A stretch of 64,000 nucleotides of DNA from CAYTSA01 sp964440345 (GTDB taxonomy: Bacteria > Desulfobacterota > Desulfovibrionia > Desulfovibrionales > Desulfovibrionaceae): NCBI GenBank assembly GCA_964440345.1, contig CAYTSA010000009.1, forward strand, positions 1 through 64,000. Reading direction: 5' to 3'. The notes below the pieces were generated by a model. It did not search any database. It saw nothing but the letters and a program-made list of their open reading frames with translations, and had not been told where the DNA came from. Shown here in pieces: positions 1 to 8,754 of this stretch (positions are counted from its first letter, which is position 1; each line of letters opens with the position of its first letter). A program made the position numbers and the translations under genes.

Positions 1-125
1 GCTACCGGCGTCGTGAGGCGTCGGGACGGGCGGGCAGAAGTCAGCCGAGGGCATAGTAGGTCCTCCGATCGGACTGAAGGCCCGAACATCTAACACGGGA
101 CGGGAGCCCGAAATTTCGATGATGA
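1..125 (+). mobile_element. Fragment of a group II intron (5' RNA portion), cut by the window edge
   Basis: The wording of this stretch (a GGCAGAAGTCAGCCGAGGGC block, then CATAGTAGG, then GAAGGCCCGAACATCTAACACGGG ahead of an ATG) resembles the conserved RNA just upstream of the reverse-transcriptase/maturase frame in bacterial group II introns. No maturase follows: the frame opening near 120 closes after about 20 codons. It therefore looks like a truncated intron or a 5' remnant. The match is from memory of the family, not a computed alignment, and the left part is outside the window. Confidence 0.45.
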
Positions 126-217
126 ATGGAGCCGCAGCAGTGCGGGCTGGAACGCCCGTCGCCATACCCGAAATGCTATAGGAAAGCGCGCTGTGAATGG
201 AAAATGACGGTGAACCG

Positions 218-853
218 TCAACCCTTGCGCCACGGCTTGATCACGGACAGCAACGTCAAGGCCAGCAGCAAGCCCATTTGCACTGATCCCATGGTGATGT
301 TCGCCGGCGAATGCTGATGATAGACCGGCTGTTCCATGGCTGCCTGGCCCATGATTTGAAACGCCTCCAGCGATGCGTGGAGACGGCTTCTGATGACGAA
401 CACGCCGATGATGATAGCCCAGAATGAGAGTGCTTGCTTGGCCACGATCCATTTGTGCCGGGCTATGCCCCAACTGCTGAGCGCGGAGAGCAACAGCCCG
501 CTGAACACGCAGCCAAAAGAGGCCGGGGTGATAATGTAGTTGTCCAGCACGCACATGGACCGCAAGACCGCGGCGTAAGCCGGCTCATTGTCGGCTATGT
601 CGCCAGCCATGATCGAGAGCATGACCACGGAGGCCGCCGCGCCTACCCAGAAAATGCACAGCAGCAAGTGCGCCGCCTTGATCCAGCGTACCGAGGCCGG
701 GCCCAGCCGGGCCAGCATGCGGGGCAAGGGCCGGGGAGGGAAGGTCGCCGCCACAGCGTTGAGCACGGAAAGAAACGTGTACGAGAGTACAAAGATAAAC
801 GCCAGGCCAAGGCCTGCCGCCAATATGGACGCCGCCAAGGTAAGCCAATGCAT
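218..853 (-). CDS. Small integral membrane protein, DUF2269-like
   Basis: A 211-residue protein with about five hydrophobic segments (near residues 3-30, 60-82, 100-125, 138-160 and 190-205). The RWIKAAHLLLCIFWVGA stretch and the later WIVAKQALSFWAI stretch resemble the DUF2269/predicted integral membrane family, whose function is unknown. It begins 62 bases after the stop of the multiheme cytochrome and on the same strand, so it is probably the last gene of that redox operon. It could be an assembly or anchoring factor for the complex; that is inference from position only. Confidence 0.6.
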   Translation of the reverse strand: MHWLTLAASILAAGLGLAFIFVLSYTFLSVLNAVAATFPPRPLPRMLARLGPASVRWIKAAHLLLCIFWVGAAASVVMLSIMAGDIADNEPAYAAVLRSMCVLDNYIITPASFGCVFSGLLLSALSSWGIARHKWIVAKQALSFWAIIIGVFVIRSRLHASLEAFQIMGQAAMEQPVYHQHSPANITMGSVQMGLLLALTLLSVIKPWRKG

Positions 854-915
854 GAATGGGCCTTGGATTTGCCTGCGGAGCCGACCAGGCCGCCCCCGCA
901 GGCAAGTTCATTCGG

Positions 916-3057
916 TTAATGCGACTGGGCCAGAGTCCCCAGCGGCAACTGCTTGAAGCGGCCGCCGTGGATGATTGGGTCTCCTTTATAGCCCAGCGCC
1001 TTGAAGTCTATGTAGTCTGTCACGCCAATCATATCCGCTACGTCACGGCCCTGGCTGGCCATGTAGGCAAAGTCTGTGCCTTGTTCCGCCAGTTTTTTGA
1101 AGTCCATGTCCCGGTTGTCCTGGTGGCAGCGGTCGCAGGTTCTTTCGCCGCTCAAGCTGTCATGGCATTGCACGCAGGAAAGCGAGAACTCTTTGGGCAT
1201 CACCTCGTGTTCTATGCGCCAGTGCATGTCTGTGCGCACCCACAGGTACTCGCCGCTGTAGTCCAGGCCAGCCTTGTCCATGCCCTCCTGTATGGCCGTT
1301 TGCCAGTCTGCGTTCTTCCAATAAGCCGTCTTGTCCTCTTTGTTGTACGGAAACAGATGTGGAATCACAAAGTATTTGTGTGTTGCGTCCACAGGCTGCA
1401 CTCCGTGCATGATCTTGAAAGGGGTGATCTTGGATCCGGGATCGTTTTTCAGGCCCAGGGGACGGGTCAGGTTCACATAGCGGCCGTTTTGTTTCTGCTC
1501 CATGGTCATGTCCGGAGTGACAACAGCGCCTTCTATACGCACCGCGTCGCCAATGAGCACGCGGTCTACGTAGCCGTTGTACCAGGCGTACTGTGGCCGG
1601 GCGGACTCTTTGTACTGGAATTCGCCCTTTTTCCAGTTGTAGTCCTTCATGCCGTATTTGTCTTTTTGGGGCTTGCGGTCCTTGTCGCCAGTCAGAGACC
1701 AGTCCCACCAGGTTTTTGTGGGTCGGCATTTGGAATACACTGGCGAATGGCAGGTGTTGCAGGCAATGTGGCCGCAGTGCCTGTTCAGGTGATGGTCCAG
1801 CAGTGAATCACCATAGTGCGGTTCGTTCGAGTGGCAGTCAGTACAGCTGCGGGAGCCTTCAGCAACAGGCGCGGACGAGCTGCGGCCGGTTATTTTGTGG
1901 TTGCGGGTGGTGTGGCAGTCTGTACAGGTGAAGTCGTACCCGCCCATGTGTACGTCGCAGTTGCGCGTGGGGAAGTGGAGCTCGCTGGACATGTCCGCGT
2001 GCTTCACCGCGTCCGCGCCTCCGCCTTGAAAGTGGCATTCGCCGCAGGTGGACCGATCGGAAGGGCCCACGTTCTGCGCCACATAGCGCAGGTCCACGGA
2101 GGGTTCAGGCAGGCCGGCTTTGGGCGGGGCCTTGGCGTAGCTGCCTGTCTGGTCATGGCAGACCAGGCAGTCAATGTTGTTGACGTTGGAGAAATCAAAG
2201 GACTGGTCCTTCCACCCGTAGCCGGCGTGACATGATGTGCAACGAGACTCGTTGCTAATGGGGCTTATTCAGAAGTTGTTGAGCGTATCTGAGCCTTTGC
2301 CGCTCATAACCTCCTTTTGCTGTCCCACGGTGTAGGGAGAAGGGCCGCGCCACAGCCAGTGTGCGCTGGACAACATGTCCTGGCCGGCGTTTTCGTGGCA
2401 GCGCAAGCACTCCTGCGTCACCTGCTGCGGGGTGGGGTTTTCCGGCAGCTGCACAAGCTCCTTGTGGTCCACGGGGTTTTCCCGGTGGCAGCCCACGCAG
2501 CTTACCGGGCCTTGCTTCATGTTTTCATGGCAGCCCATGCACTGCAGGTGATAAGCAGCTTTCAGGCCGATACGGCCGGGCATTTCCGGCTTGAAAGACT
2601 CCTGATGGCAGGACCGGCAGGCCAGGGTTTCCAAGGCGTCTTTCTCGGCGGAGGAGTAATGGTGGCATAAAGCGCAGTTGCCTTCCAGCACCGCCGCGTG
2701 CTTGGCGTGCATAAACCGTACTGGCTGGTATTCGTCGCCGTAGGTGTTTACATATTCGCTTTCCAGCCAGAAATAGCTACGGTTCACGTCTTTCACGCCC
2801 AGGCCCATTTCACGAAGCCTTTGTTGCCGCAGTGCAGGAGCTTCCTTTCGCACTTCTTTGATAAAGGGCCGTTTATCTTTGGCCCAGAGCATGGCGTCGT
2901 GCTGGTCCGGGGCTTTCCAGTCTGCAGGTTTGGGGTGTCTGTCTGTGCGGATTTTTTCCACAGGCTCTGCGCTGTCTGCTGCTCCGAACGCAGGCGCCGC
3001 CGCCAGGGCCAGGAGCGCAACGAGCAGCAGAACTGTTGCATTTTTGCTCATATGCAT
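916..3057 (-). CDS. Thirteen-heme cytochrome c (c3-like part fused to octaheme tetrathionate reductase-like part), predicted selenoprotein
   Basis: Probably the periplasmic electron-transfer or catalytic subunit of an Hmc/Ohc-type membrane redox complex. The start is ATG at 3057, eight bases after AAGGAG. Residues 1-26 are a Sec signal peptide ending AFGA. Four CxxCH motifs at about 128-191 (CALCH, CRSCH, CMGCH, CVGCH) form a c3-like tetraheme part. CLRCH at 217 and eight further motifs (CTSCH, CLVCH, CGECH, CTDCH, CTDCH, CNTCH, CVQCH, CDRCH) form a part resembling octaheme tetrathionate reductase, including SAHWLWRGP and CTSCHAGYGWKD. The frame is interrupted only by TGA at 2271-2269 (codon 263, ...TLNNF-TGA-ISPISNES), then continues 450 codons in the same frame with two heme motifs before any plausible restart. 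In homologues I recall a cysteine here, so selenocysteine is the best reading. A nonsense mutation remains possible. Confidence 0.8.
2239..2271 (-). promoter_or_regulatory. Candidate selenocysteine UGA codon plus bacterial SECIS hairpin
   Basis: The in-frame UGA occupies 2271-2269. Thirteen nucleotides downstream lies a perfect hairpin at 2255-2239: GCAACGA, loop GUC, UCGUUGC. The loop sits 21-23 nucleotides after the UGA and contains the GU that SelB recognises in known bacterial SECIS loops. In E. coli fdhF, as I recall it, the loop GGUC sits at 19-22 nucleotides. Stem, loop content and spacing all fit. No selenocysteine machinery gene is in the window, so SelB recognition cannot be confirmed here. 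Confidence 0.7.
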
Positions 3058-3059
3058 AG

Positions 3060-4229
3060 TTATGACTCCTTCGGCGCTGCGCTGAGCACCGGAAAATAGG
3101 TCACAAACAATCTGTACAAGAACATAATGGTGCAGGCCGCGCCTGCGGTGATGAGTATTTCGCCCACCGCCGGGAAGTAGGTATACGGCGCAGTCTGCGG
3201 CGTGAACGACACAACGAACACGTTTATCCGGTTCAGCAGCACGCCCAGCACTATGAACAAGGATGCTGTAAACAACAGCCGCCGTGAGCGCCGCACTGAA
3301 GGGAACAGCAGCATGAACCAGGGAACGATGACCCCCAGGCCCACCTCCGCCAGGTAGCTCATGGACCGGCCTGTACCGTCGAGCAATGTTGTATACGCCC
3401 CGCGGGCGGCCAGGTCTCCCAGCTTGACAAGCATATAGACGCCCAGGGTGAAGATGGCGAACCGGGAAAGCGGCGTCAGCACGTTCATTTCGCCGTCCAG
3501 CTTCAGTGAACTGGTGGCCAGCGTGGTCTCTACAATGACCATAGGATAGCCCACTGCAAAGGCGGAAAGCAGGAAGAGCAGCGGCAGATAGGGCGTGTAC
3601 CAGTAGGGGTGCACCTTGGTGGGCGCTATGACAAGCAGCGTGCCCAGGCTGGATTGGTGCATGCACGAAAGCACCACGCCTAGTATAATGAACACCCACA
3701 TGAACTTGCTCAACCCCCGGTTCAGCGCGCCCAATAGTTTTATTGTGTCGCCGAAACGCTCAGCAGCTATGGGGATGAACTCTATCCAGAGCACGGTGAC
3801 ATACGTCATCACGCACATGGCCACCTCGAACAGAGCCGAGTGGTGGTTCTGGTAGATCATGGGTTTCCAGATGGCCCAGGAGCGGCCGATATCCACAAAC
3901 ACGCCGAAGGCCACAAACGTGTAGCCCAGGGCGGCGGTGAGCAGGGCGGGGCGGGTAATGGGCTCGTAATAACGCCTGCCCATGACGTGTCCCAAAAAGG
4001 CGGTGGTGAAGCCCCCAGCAGCCAGGGCCACGCCAGAAGCCACGTCAACGCCAATCCACAATCCCCAGGGGTAGGAAGTATTCAGGTTGGTCACATAGCC
4101 CAACCCCCCCACGTAGCGGGCAATGAGAGCAGCCAGGCCGGCCAGCATAAAGCCCAGCAACACCAGGACTCCCGGCGTCCAAAAGGGCTTATTGATTGGC
4201 CGGGGGACATGATGGTTATGAGTCGCCAT
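3060..4229 (-). CDS. NrfD/PsrC-type polytopic membrane subunit of a respiratory redox complex
   Basis: A 389-residue protein with about ten transmembrane helices and no signal peptide, starting [11 protein letters not shown]. It resembles the NrfD/HmcC/OhcC family, which binds quinone/quinol and links the periplasmic iron-sulfur subunit to the menaquinone pool. [24 protein letters not shown] in the first third and the later [10 protein letters not shown] segment are family-like. Its start overlaps the end of the iron-sulfur gene by 14 bases, and its stop lies two bases before the cytochrome start, so the three are translationally coupled. The electron donor or acceptor is not visible from sequence. 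Confidence 0.88.
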   Translation of the reverse strand: MATHNHHVPRPINKPFWTPGVLVLLGFMLAGLAALIARYVGGLGYVTNLNTSYPWGLWIGVDVASGVALAAGGFTTAFLGHVMGRRYYEPITRPALLTAALGYTFVAFGVFVDIGRSWAIWKPMIYQNHHSALFEVAMCVMTYVTVLWIEFIPIAAERFGDTIKLLGALNRGLSKFMWVFIILGVVLSCMHQSSLGTLLVIAPTKVHPYWYTPYLPLLFLLSAFAVGYPMVIVETTLATSSLKLDGEMNVLTPLSRFAIFTLGVYMLVKLGDLAARGAYTTLLDGTGRSMSYLAEVGLGVIVPWFMLLFPSVRRSRRLLFTASLFIVLGVLLNRINVFVVSFTPQTAPYTYFPAVGEILITAGAACTIMFLYRLFVTYFPVLSAAPKES

Positions 4230-5118
4230 GGCCGTCCTCCTTGCGGTTTTTGTGGGTCAGGGCCATCACGCCGGTAAGACCGGCAAACAAGGCAATGGGC
4301 GACCACAGGTAGCTGAAGAGCGACGACTGAATGGTTTCTGTAACCATAGAGGGCGGGTAGTCCGGGACTTTGAGAAAGCCAAGCCTGTCAAAGGGCTGGT
4401 CGGCTATGTATAGCCAGCTTGTCCCGCCTGCCTCGTTCTCGCCGTAAATGTGGTCAATATAGCGTCCAGGGTCAGATGCTATGCGGTTGCGGGCTATTTC
4501 AAGCAGATTGTTGCGCTTGCCAAAGGTGATGGCCTCCACCGGGCAGATGGAAGCACAGCCGGGCATCTTGCCCTCCTGCTCCACCCGTTCGTAGCAGAAT
4601 GTGCATTTTTGCACTTTCGGAAACAGACTTGCATCATACTCATAAGCTGGTATTTCAAAGGGGCACGCCGCCATGCAATAGCGACAGCCAATGCACTTGG
4701 CAACGTCATACCGGACGGTCCCGTTTTCCATTTTCTGCAAAGCGCCAGTAATGCAGGCAGAAGCACAAGCCGGGTCCTGGCAGTGCATGCACTGCACCTT
4801 GACAAAACTGGGTTTGAGCCTGTCTCGATGGTCTATCTGGCCGGGATAGTAGCGGTTTATGACTGTGTAGGACTGTGCGTCAGGCCGGCGTTTACCATCC
4901 AGCACGGTCAGGTCGGTGAATTTTTGGTCTGGTTTGGGCATGTGATTGACCTCGTTACAGGCCTGCTCGCATTTGCGGCAGCCCACGCAACGGGTCACAT
5001 CGACCAGACATCCATAGGGGTCAGGGGGAGCTTTAGACTCCCACGCCCCAGCCGGTGCGGCGGCGCTGACAGCAGCAGCCGTTAGGGTGGCTGCAAAGGT
5101 TCTGCGCGTCATGGACAT
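4216..5118 (-). CDS. Four-cluster [4Fe-4S] ferredoxin-like subunit with Tat-type leader (HmcB/NrfC-like)
   Basis: A 300-residue first gene of the redox operon, with AAGGAGG ahead of the ATG. The N-terminus [11 protein letters not shown] looks like a twin-arginine leader. Four cysteine groups follow: [11 protein letters not shown] (about 43), [13 protein letters not shown] (about 110), [11 protein letters not shown] (about 142) and [17 protein letters not shown] with CPVEA (about 173). This is the arrangement of DMSO-reductase-type beta subunits such as NrfC and HmcB. A single hydrophobic helix near the C-terminus ([16 protein letters not shown]) may anchor it beside the NrfD subunit. It probably carries electrons between the cytochrome and the membrane subunit. 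Confidence 0.88.
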   Translation of the reverse strand: MSMTRRTFAATLTAAAVSAAAPAGAWESKAPPDPYGCLVDVTRCVGCRKCEQACNEVNHMPKPDQKFTDLTVLDGKRRPDAQSYTVINRYYPGQIDHRDRLKPSFVKVQCMHCQDPACASACITGALQKMENGTVRYDVAKCIGCRYCMAACPFEIPAYEYDASLFPKVQKCTFCYERVEQEGKMPGCASICPVEAITFGKRNNLLEIARNRIASDPGRYIDHIYGENEAGGTSWLYIADQPFDRLGFLKVPDYPPSMVTETIQSSLFSYLWSPIALFAGLTGVMALTHKNRKEDGHGDS

Positions 5119-5514
5119 GCGTGTTCCTCCTTACAGGTTGCAACACCCTGTCCACTCCCTCGCTCGCAACAAGAACGGCTTTGTTCCCATGCAGATAGTG
5201 CGCTTGTGACTGCGTCCGCCAGTTCCCCAACTGTACGGCGTGTAAGCGCAGCATCCTATTGTCCCCATGTTTACAATCAGTATATACGCTTTTGATCTGA
5301 AAAGGCAAGAGGCCGTTTCTAGAAAGTGCATTGTTTTTAGCAGCTTAAAATAGATACACAAATGAGGTGTTTATGGAAGGAAAACTCTCGGTTTGTGACA
5401 TTTTGCAACTGGGTGCACGAAATTTGTTTGTGCTGTATTTCGCAAATAATGCGCGCAAGACAGGATTGACCATCTCGCTCAATTCTGCAACTGTGGCGCA
5501 ATCAAGGAGATTCC
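5119..5514. other. Divergent intergenic region between redox operon and treZ
   Basis: About 396 bases of AT-rich sequence with no convincing gene. It holds the leader of the minus-strand redox operon (candidate promoter at 5281-5308) and the upstream region of treZ, whose ribosome-binding site AAGGAG lies just before its ATG. I see no clear CRP, FNR or Rex palindrome. Confidence 0.6.
5281..5308 (-). promoter_or_regulatory. Candidate sigma-70-type promoter of the redox operon
   Basis: Read on the minus strand, TTGCCT (5308-5303) is followed after 16 bases by TATATA (5286-5281). The predicted transcript has a leader of about 160 bases before the iron-sulfur gene at 5118. Weak evidence based on consensus only. 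Confidence 0.4.
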
Positions 5515-7407
5515 ATGCGCATACTGCCTGCCGTGAATGTTCCCGCTCCTCCTGGGCCTGTTAAAACTGGTCCGGACTCTTGGTCTTTTTCTGTGTGGGC
5601 GCCTCATTGCGGAGCTGTAAACCTGCAACTCTACGACCCGCAAACGCAAGTGCTGCCCATGCAGCCAGACCCCAGCCGCAGCCGAGCTGGCTGGTGGATT
5701 GCCGAGGCTTCCGGCTTGCGTCACAGCCAGCGCTATGGCGTTGTCACAGGCAGACACACTCGGCCGGACCCGGCCTCCCACTGGCAGCCGGACGGCGTGC
5801 ACTGGCCCTCAGCTCTGGTGGACCATGACGCGTTCACCTGGACCGAAAGCGGATTTGTCCCGCCCCGGCAGGACGAGCTGATAGTGTATGAGCTGCATGT
5901 TGGGTGCTTTACCCGCGGCGGCGGGTTCGACTCCGCCGTGGCCCGGCTGGACCACCTGGCCAAGCTTGGCGTCAACGCCATAGAGGTCATGCCTGTGGCC
6001 CAGTGCCCGGGCGACCGCAACTGGGGCTACGACGGCGTCTCTCTGTACGCTGTGCAGCAGTCATACGGCGGGCCCATGGCCTTCAAACGTTTTGTGGACG
6101 CCTGCCACGCCCGAGGCATGGCCGTCATTCTGGACGTGGTCTACAATCATCTGGGGCCGGAGGGGAACTACTTAAGCGAATTCGGTCCGTATTTTTCAAA
6201 CAAAATCCGCACGCCCTGGGGCGAGGCTGTGAACTTCGACGGCCCGGATAGCGATCCTGTGCGCGATTTCTTTATCGCCAACGCCATTCATTGGTTCGAG
6301 AACTATAGAATTGACGGTTTGCGGCTGGACGCAGTGCACGCCATACATGACGAGCGGCCCCTCCACTTTTTGGCCCAGCTGAGTCTGGCTGTGCACCGCT
6401 ACGCTGCGAAAAAACCGTTTACGCCGCTGCTCATTGCCGAGACCCACGCCAACGACCCGGCCCTGGTCACGCCTGTGGCCGCCGGCGGCTACGGCATGGA
6501 CGCAGCCTGGTCCGACGACCATCACCACAGCCTGCACTCCATGCTTACCGGGGAACGCCAAGGCTACTACGTCGATTACGGCAGCCTGGATCAAGTGGCC
6601 GCAACCCTGGCCCGGGGGTTCTATTTTTGCGGCCAGTTCTCCCGCTGGAACGGCCGGGCGCACGGCTTGCCGGCAGACCACTTGCCTGGGGAAACCTTTG
6701 TCGTCTTCAACCAAACTCACGATATGGTGGGCAACCGTCCCGGCAGCGAACGGCTCTCCTCTCTGGCGCCGCGGGAGGCGCAGTACCCGGCTGCGGCGTT
6801 GCTGTTGCTGGGGCCGTACATTCCCATGCTGTTCATGGGCGAGGAGTGGGGCGAAACCGCGCCGTTTTTTTACTTCACCGACCACGGCGACCCCGGACTG
6901 GCCCGTGCTGTAAGGTTTGGCCGCACACGGGAGTTTGCCGGATTCGGCTGGAAGAAGAAGCCGCCCGACCCACAAAAGGACGCCACTTTTTTGGACAGCA
7001 AGCTGGATTGGAGCAAGCTGGAGCAACCAGAGTCTGCAGGGCTGCTGCGCTGGACCCAGGAACTCATTCGGCTGCGTCGGGAACACCCGGCGCTGCGCGG
7101 TTGCGACAGGTCCGGGCTTCGGGTCTGGCCTTTTTGCGGCGGCAATGTGTTGGTTTTCGAGCGCGCAGCCGCGGGGCTGCGATGTGTTGTGGTCTGTAAT
7201 TGCAGCAATACAGAACAAGCATTTGATATTACTGCGCTACTGGGAAAAGAGACCATGGGAAAAGCGCTATTGCTGGCTGGTTCCCAGGAAGAACGTTTTG
7301 GCGGACCTGGCCAACGGGACGGTCCGGGCATAACTGCCGAAAGTATTGACGCTTTTTGGTGCGGTATTGTAGAAATTTCTGAAATAAACGGGCGGCAAAT
7401 GAACTGA
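5515..7407 (+). CDS. treZ: Malto-oligosyltrehalose trehalohydrolase
   Basis: Hydrolyses the maltooligosyl-trehalose bond to release trehalose, the second step of the TreY/TreZ pathway in the cytoplasm. At 630 residues the length is typical. An N-terminal beta-sandwich module (FSVWAPHCGAVNLQLYD) precedes the alpha-amylase barrel: GVNAIEVMPVAQCPGDRNWGYDG, then VILDVVYNHLGPEGNY. The nucleophile Asp is at about 272 (RLDAVHAI), the acid/base Glu at about 309 (IAETH) and the third Asp at about 403 (THDMVGN). AAGGAGATTCC precedes the ATG. No treY or glycogen genes are adjacent, so its partner must be elsewhere. Confidence 0.93.
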   Translation: MRILPAVNVPAPPGPVKTGPDSWSFSVWAPHCGAVNLQLYDPQTQVLPMQPDPSRSRAGWWIAEASGLRHSQRYGVVTGRHTRPDPASHWQPDGVHWPSALVDHDAFTWTESGFVPPRQDELIVYELHVGCFTRGGGFDSAVARLDHLAKLGVNAIEVMPVAQCPGDRNWGYDGVSLYAVQQSYGGPMAFKRFVDACHARGMAVILDVVYNHLGPEGNYLSEFGPYFSNKIRTPWGEAVNFDGPDSDPVRDFFIANAIHWFENYRIDGLRLDAVHAIHDERPLHFLAQLSLAVHRYAAKKPFTPLLIAETHANDPALVTPVAAGGYGMDAAWSDDHHHSLHSMLTGERQGYYVDYGSLDQVAATLARGFYFCGQFSRWNGRAHGLPADHLPGETFVVFNQTHDMVGNRPGSERLSSLAPREAQYPAAALLLLGPYIPMLFMGEEWGETAPFFYFTDHGDPGLARAVRFGRTREFAGFGWKKKPPDPQKDATFLDSKLDWSKLEQPESAGLLRWTQELIRLRREHPALRGCDRSGLRVWPFCGGNVLVFERAAAGLRCVVVCNCSNTEQAFDITALLGKETMGKALLLAGSQEERFGGPGQRDGPGITAESIDAFWCGIVEISEINGRQMN

Positions 7408-7488
7408 TACTTTAGTTGCAGCTTGTAGTGAATGGAGGGCAGTGTTGTTTTTTTCTCGTATAGAACATTTTTTGTATAACGTATTGCT

Positions 7489-7758
7489 ATGAACGACGAC
7501 ATAATGAGCTTCATCGACAAACTGCATAAGCGTTCTGGCGCGCTGATTAGCGGCTCAGAGGCGTTGCGCATGTATTCGCATGAGATTATTTGCAACTTGA
7601 AGTCCATGCGCAGTGAGCTGCAAGGGTTGGAAAAGCATATGCAGGAAAGCGATGCGAACGCCGGAGACGTTGCCAAGGCCTTGCGCTCCTTAGAAAGCAG
7701 CCTGGACAGCTTGCAGAGCCAGATGGACAACAGTGTTCGTTTTGATGATGCGGAATGA
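7489..7758 (+). CDS. Small coiled-coil protein of unknown function
   Basis: An 89-residue acidic protein, mostly heptad-like from residue 30 onward (LKSMRSELQGLEKHM, LRSLESSLDSLQSQM), with no signal peptide or membrane segment. I do not recognise the family. It lies between treZ and a convergent hydrolase gene; coding bias and the clean stop support a real gene, but no clear ribosome-binding site is visible ahead of the ATG. Confidence 0.6.
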   Translation: MNDDIMSFIDKLHKRSGALISGSEALRMYSHEIICNLKSMRSELQGLEKHMQESDANAGDVAKALRSLESSLDSLQSQMDNSVRFDDAE

Positions 7759-7776
7759 TGGCGGTAGTTGTGTGCT

Positions 7777-8622
7777 TTACTGCTCAAGACGTTGCAAAAA
7801 ATCATTTACGCCTTCGACATACGTTGTTTCCGAGATAAGAAAGCCGGCGTTGTGGTCGCCCTGCAGCTGTAGAAATTGCTTGGGCTGGTCAAGCGCTTCG
7901 TACAGCGCGCGTCCTTGTGAGTAGGGGACGATGTCGTCCTCTGGGCTGTGCGCGACGAGCACTGGACAATCTGCTTGCGCGGCGTATTCCAGCGTGTTGT
8001 AGCGAAAACGGCTGAGCAACCGCACGGGGAGGAACGGGTAGAGCCTTGCGCCCATGTCCGGCACGGAAGTGAACGTGGATTCAAGAATAAGCCCCGCCGG
8101 CGGCGCTCCGGCTTTGCTTTGCTCCCAAGCCAGATGGGCGGCTATGGCGCCGCCAAGGGACCGGCCCCAAACCACTACCTGGTCGGGGGAATAGCCTTTT
8201 TCCCGGGTCACGCATCGCCAGGCGGCGGCTGCGTCAGCGTAGGTGTTTTTTTCTGAAGCCGATCCGGTGCTTTTGCCGTATCCTTGATAGTCGAAAAGGC
8301 ACACGGAAAGACCCAGGCCGTGCAGAATGCGCAGGGTGTCCAGGCGGTGTGATATGTTTCCGCCGTTGCCGTGGCAGAAGACGACGGCGAGGCCGCTGTT
8401 GTTTTCGCCTGCCGGGACCCACCATCCATGCACAGTTTCCTCGCCGCGGGAGGGCAGCCAGACGTCTTCATGGGCCAAGCCGGCCTGGGCCGGCTCGGCA
8501 ACGTGGCTGCGCGTGGGGAAATAGACAAGTTTTTTCTGGGCCAGAAACATGGCTCCGCACAGCAGCAGATAGCCGGCGGCGGCTACGGCGCCGATTGTTG
8601 CAAACGTGTGATAGATGCTCAT
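7777..8622 (-). CDS. Membrane-anchored alpha/beta hydrolase (BEM46/ABHD13-like)
   Basis: A 281-residue serine hydrolase with an N-terminal hydrophobic anchor (TFATIGAVAAAGYLLLCGAMFLA) and probably an extracytoplasmic catalytic domain. The nucleophile elbow is GRSLGG, the acid lies in SPEDDIVP and the catalytic histidine in GDHNAGF. The oxyanion region VFCHGNGGNISHR is typical of this family, often annotated as lysophospholipase or dipeptidyl-peptidase-like; the substrate is unknown. It is convergent with the small coiled-coil gene. Confidence 0.85.
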   Translation of the reverse strand: MSIYHTFATIGAVAAAGYLLLCGAMFLAQKKLVYFPTRSHVAEPAQAGLAHEDVWLPSRGEETVHGWWVPAGENNSGLAVVFCHGNGGNISHRLDTLRILHGLGLSVCLFDYQGYGKSTGSASEKNTYADAAAAWRCVTREKGYSPDQVVVWGRSLGGAIAAHLAWEQSKAGAPPAGLILESTFTSVPDMGARLYPFLPVRLLSRFRYNTLEYAAQADCPVLVAHSPEDDIVPYSQGRALYEALDQPKQFLQLQGDHNAGFLISETTYVEGVNDFLQRLEQ

Positions 8623-8754
8623 AGTGAGGTGTATATATTGCGCTGTGCGGCAATCTGTGTATAGTACTTAAAAAACACGTACTGTGGATATGACTGCTGC
8701 TGCAATGTAGCTGGAACCAACGGGAATCTGCAAGCTTTTGCCTGGGAGAAGAGC

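Noticed and set aside
856..1806. 316-codon plus-strand frame
   Set aside because: Antisense to the heme-binding cytochrome, whose CxxCH motifs establish the coding strand.
916..2097. A separate 393-residue cytochrome gene starting at GTG 2097
   Set aside because: The frame stays open upstream to the TGA and contains two more CxxCH motifs and a family segment, and no ribosome-binding site precedes 2097, so it is the C-terminal part of one longer protein.
2269..3699. A 476-residue frame reaching back to 3699
   Set aside because: Its first part lies inside the NrfD gene; the signal peptide and ribosome-binding site fix the start at 3057.
6196..7218. 340-codon minus-strand frame
   Set aside because: Antisense to treZ, which has intact catalytic motifs.
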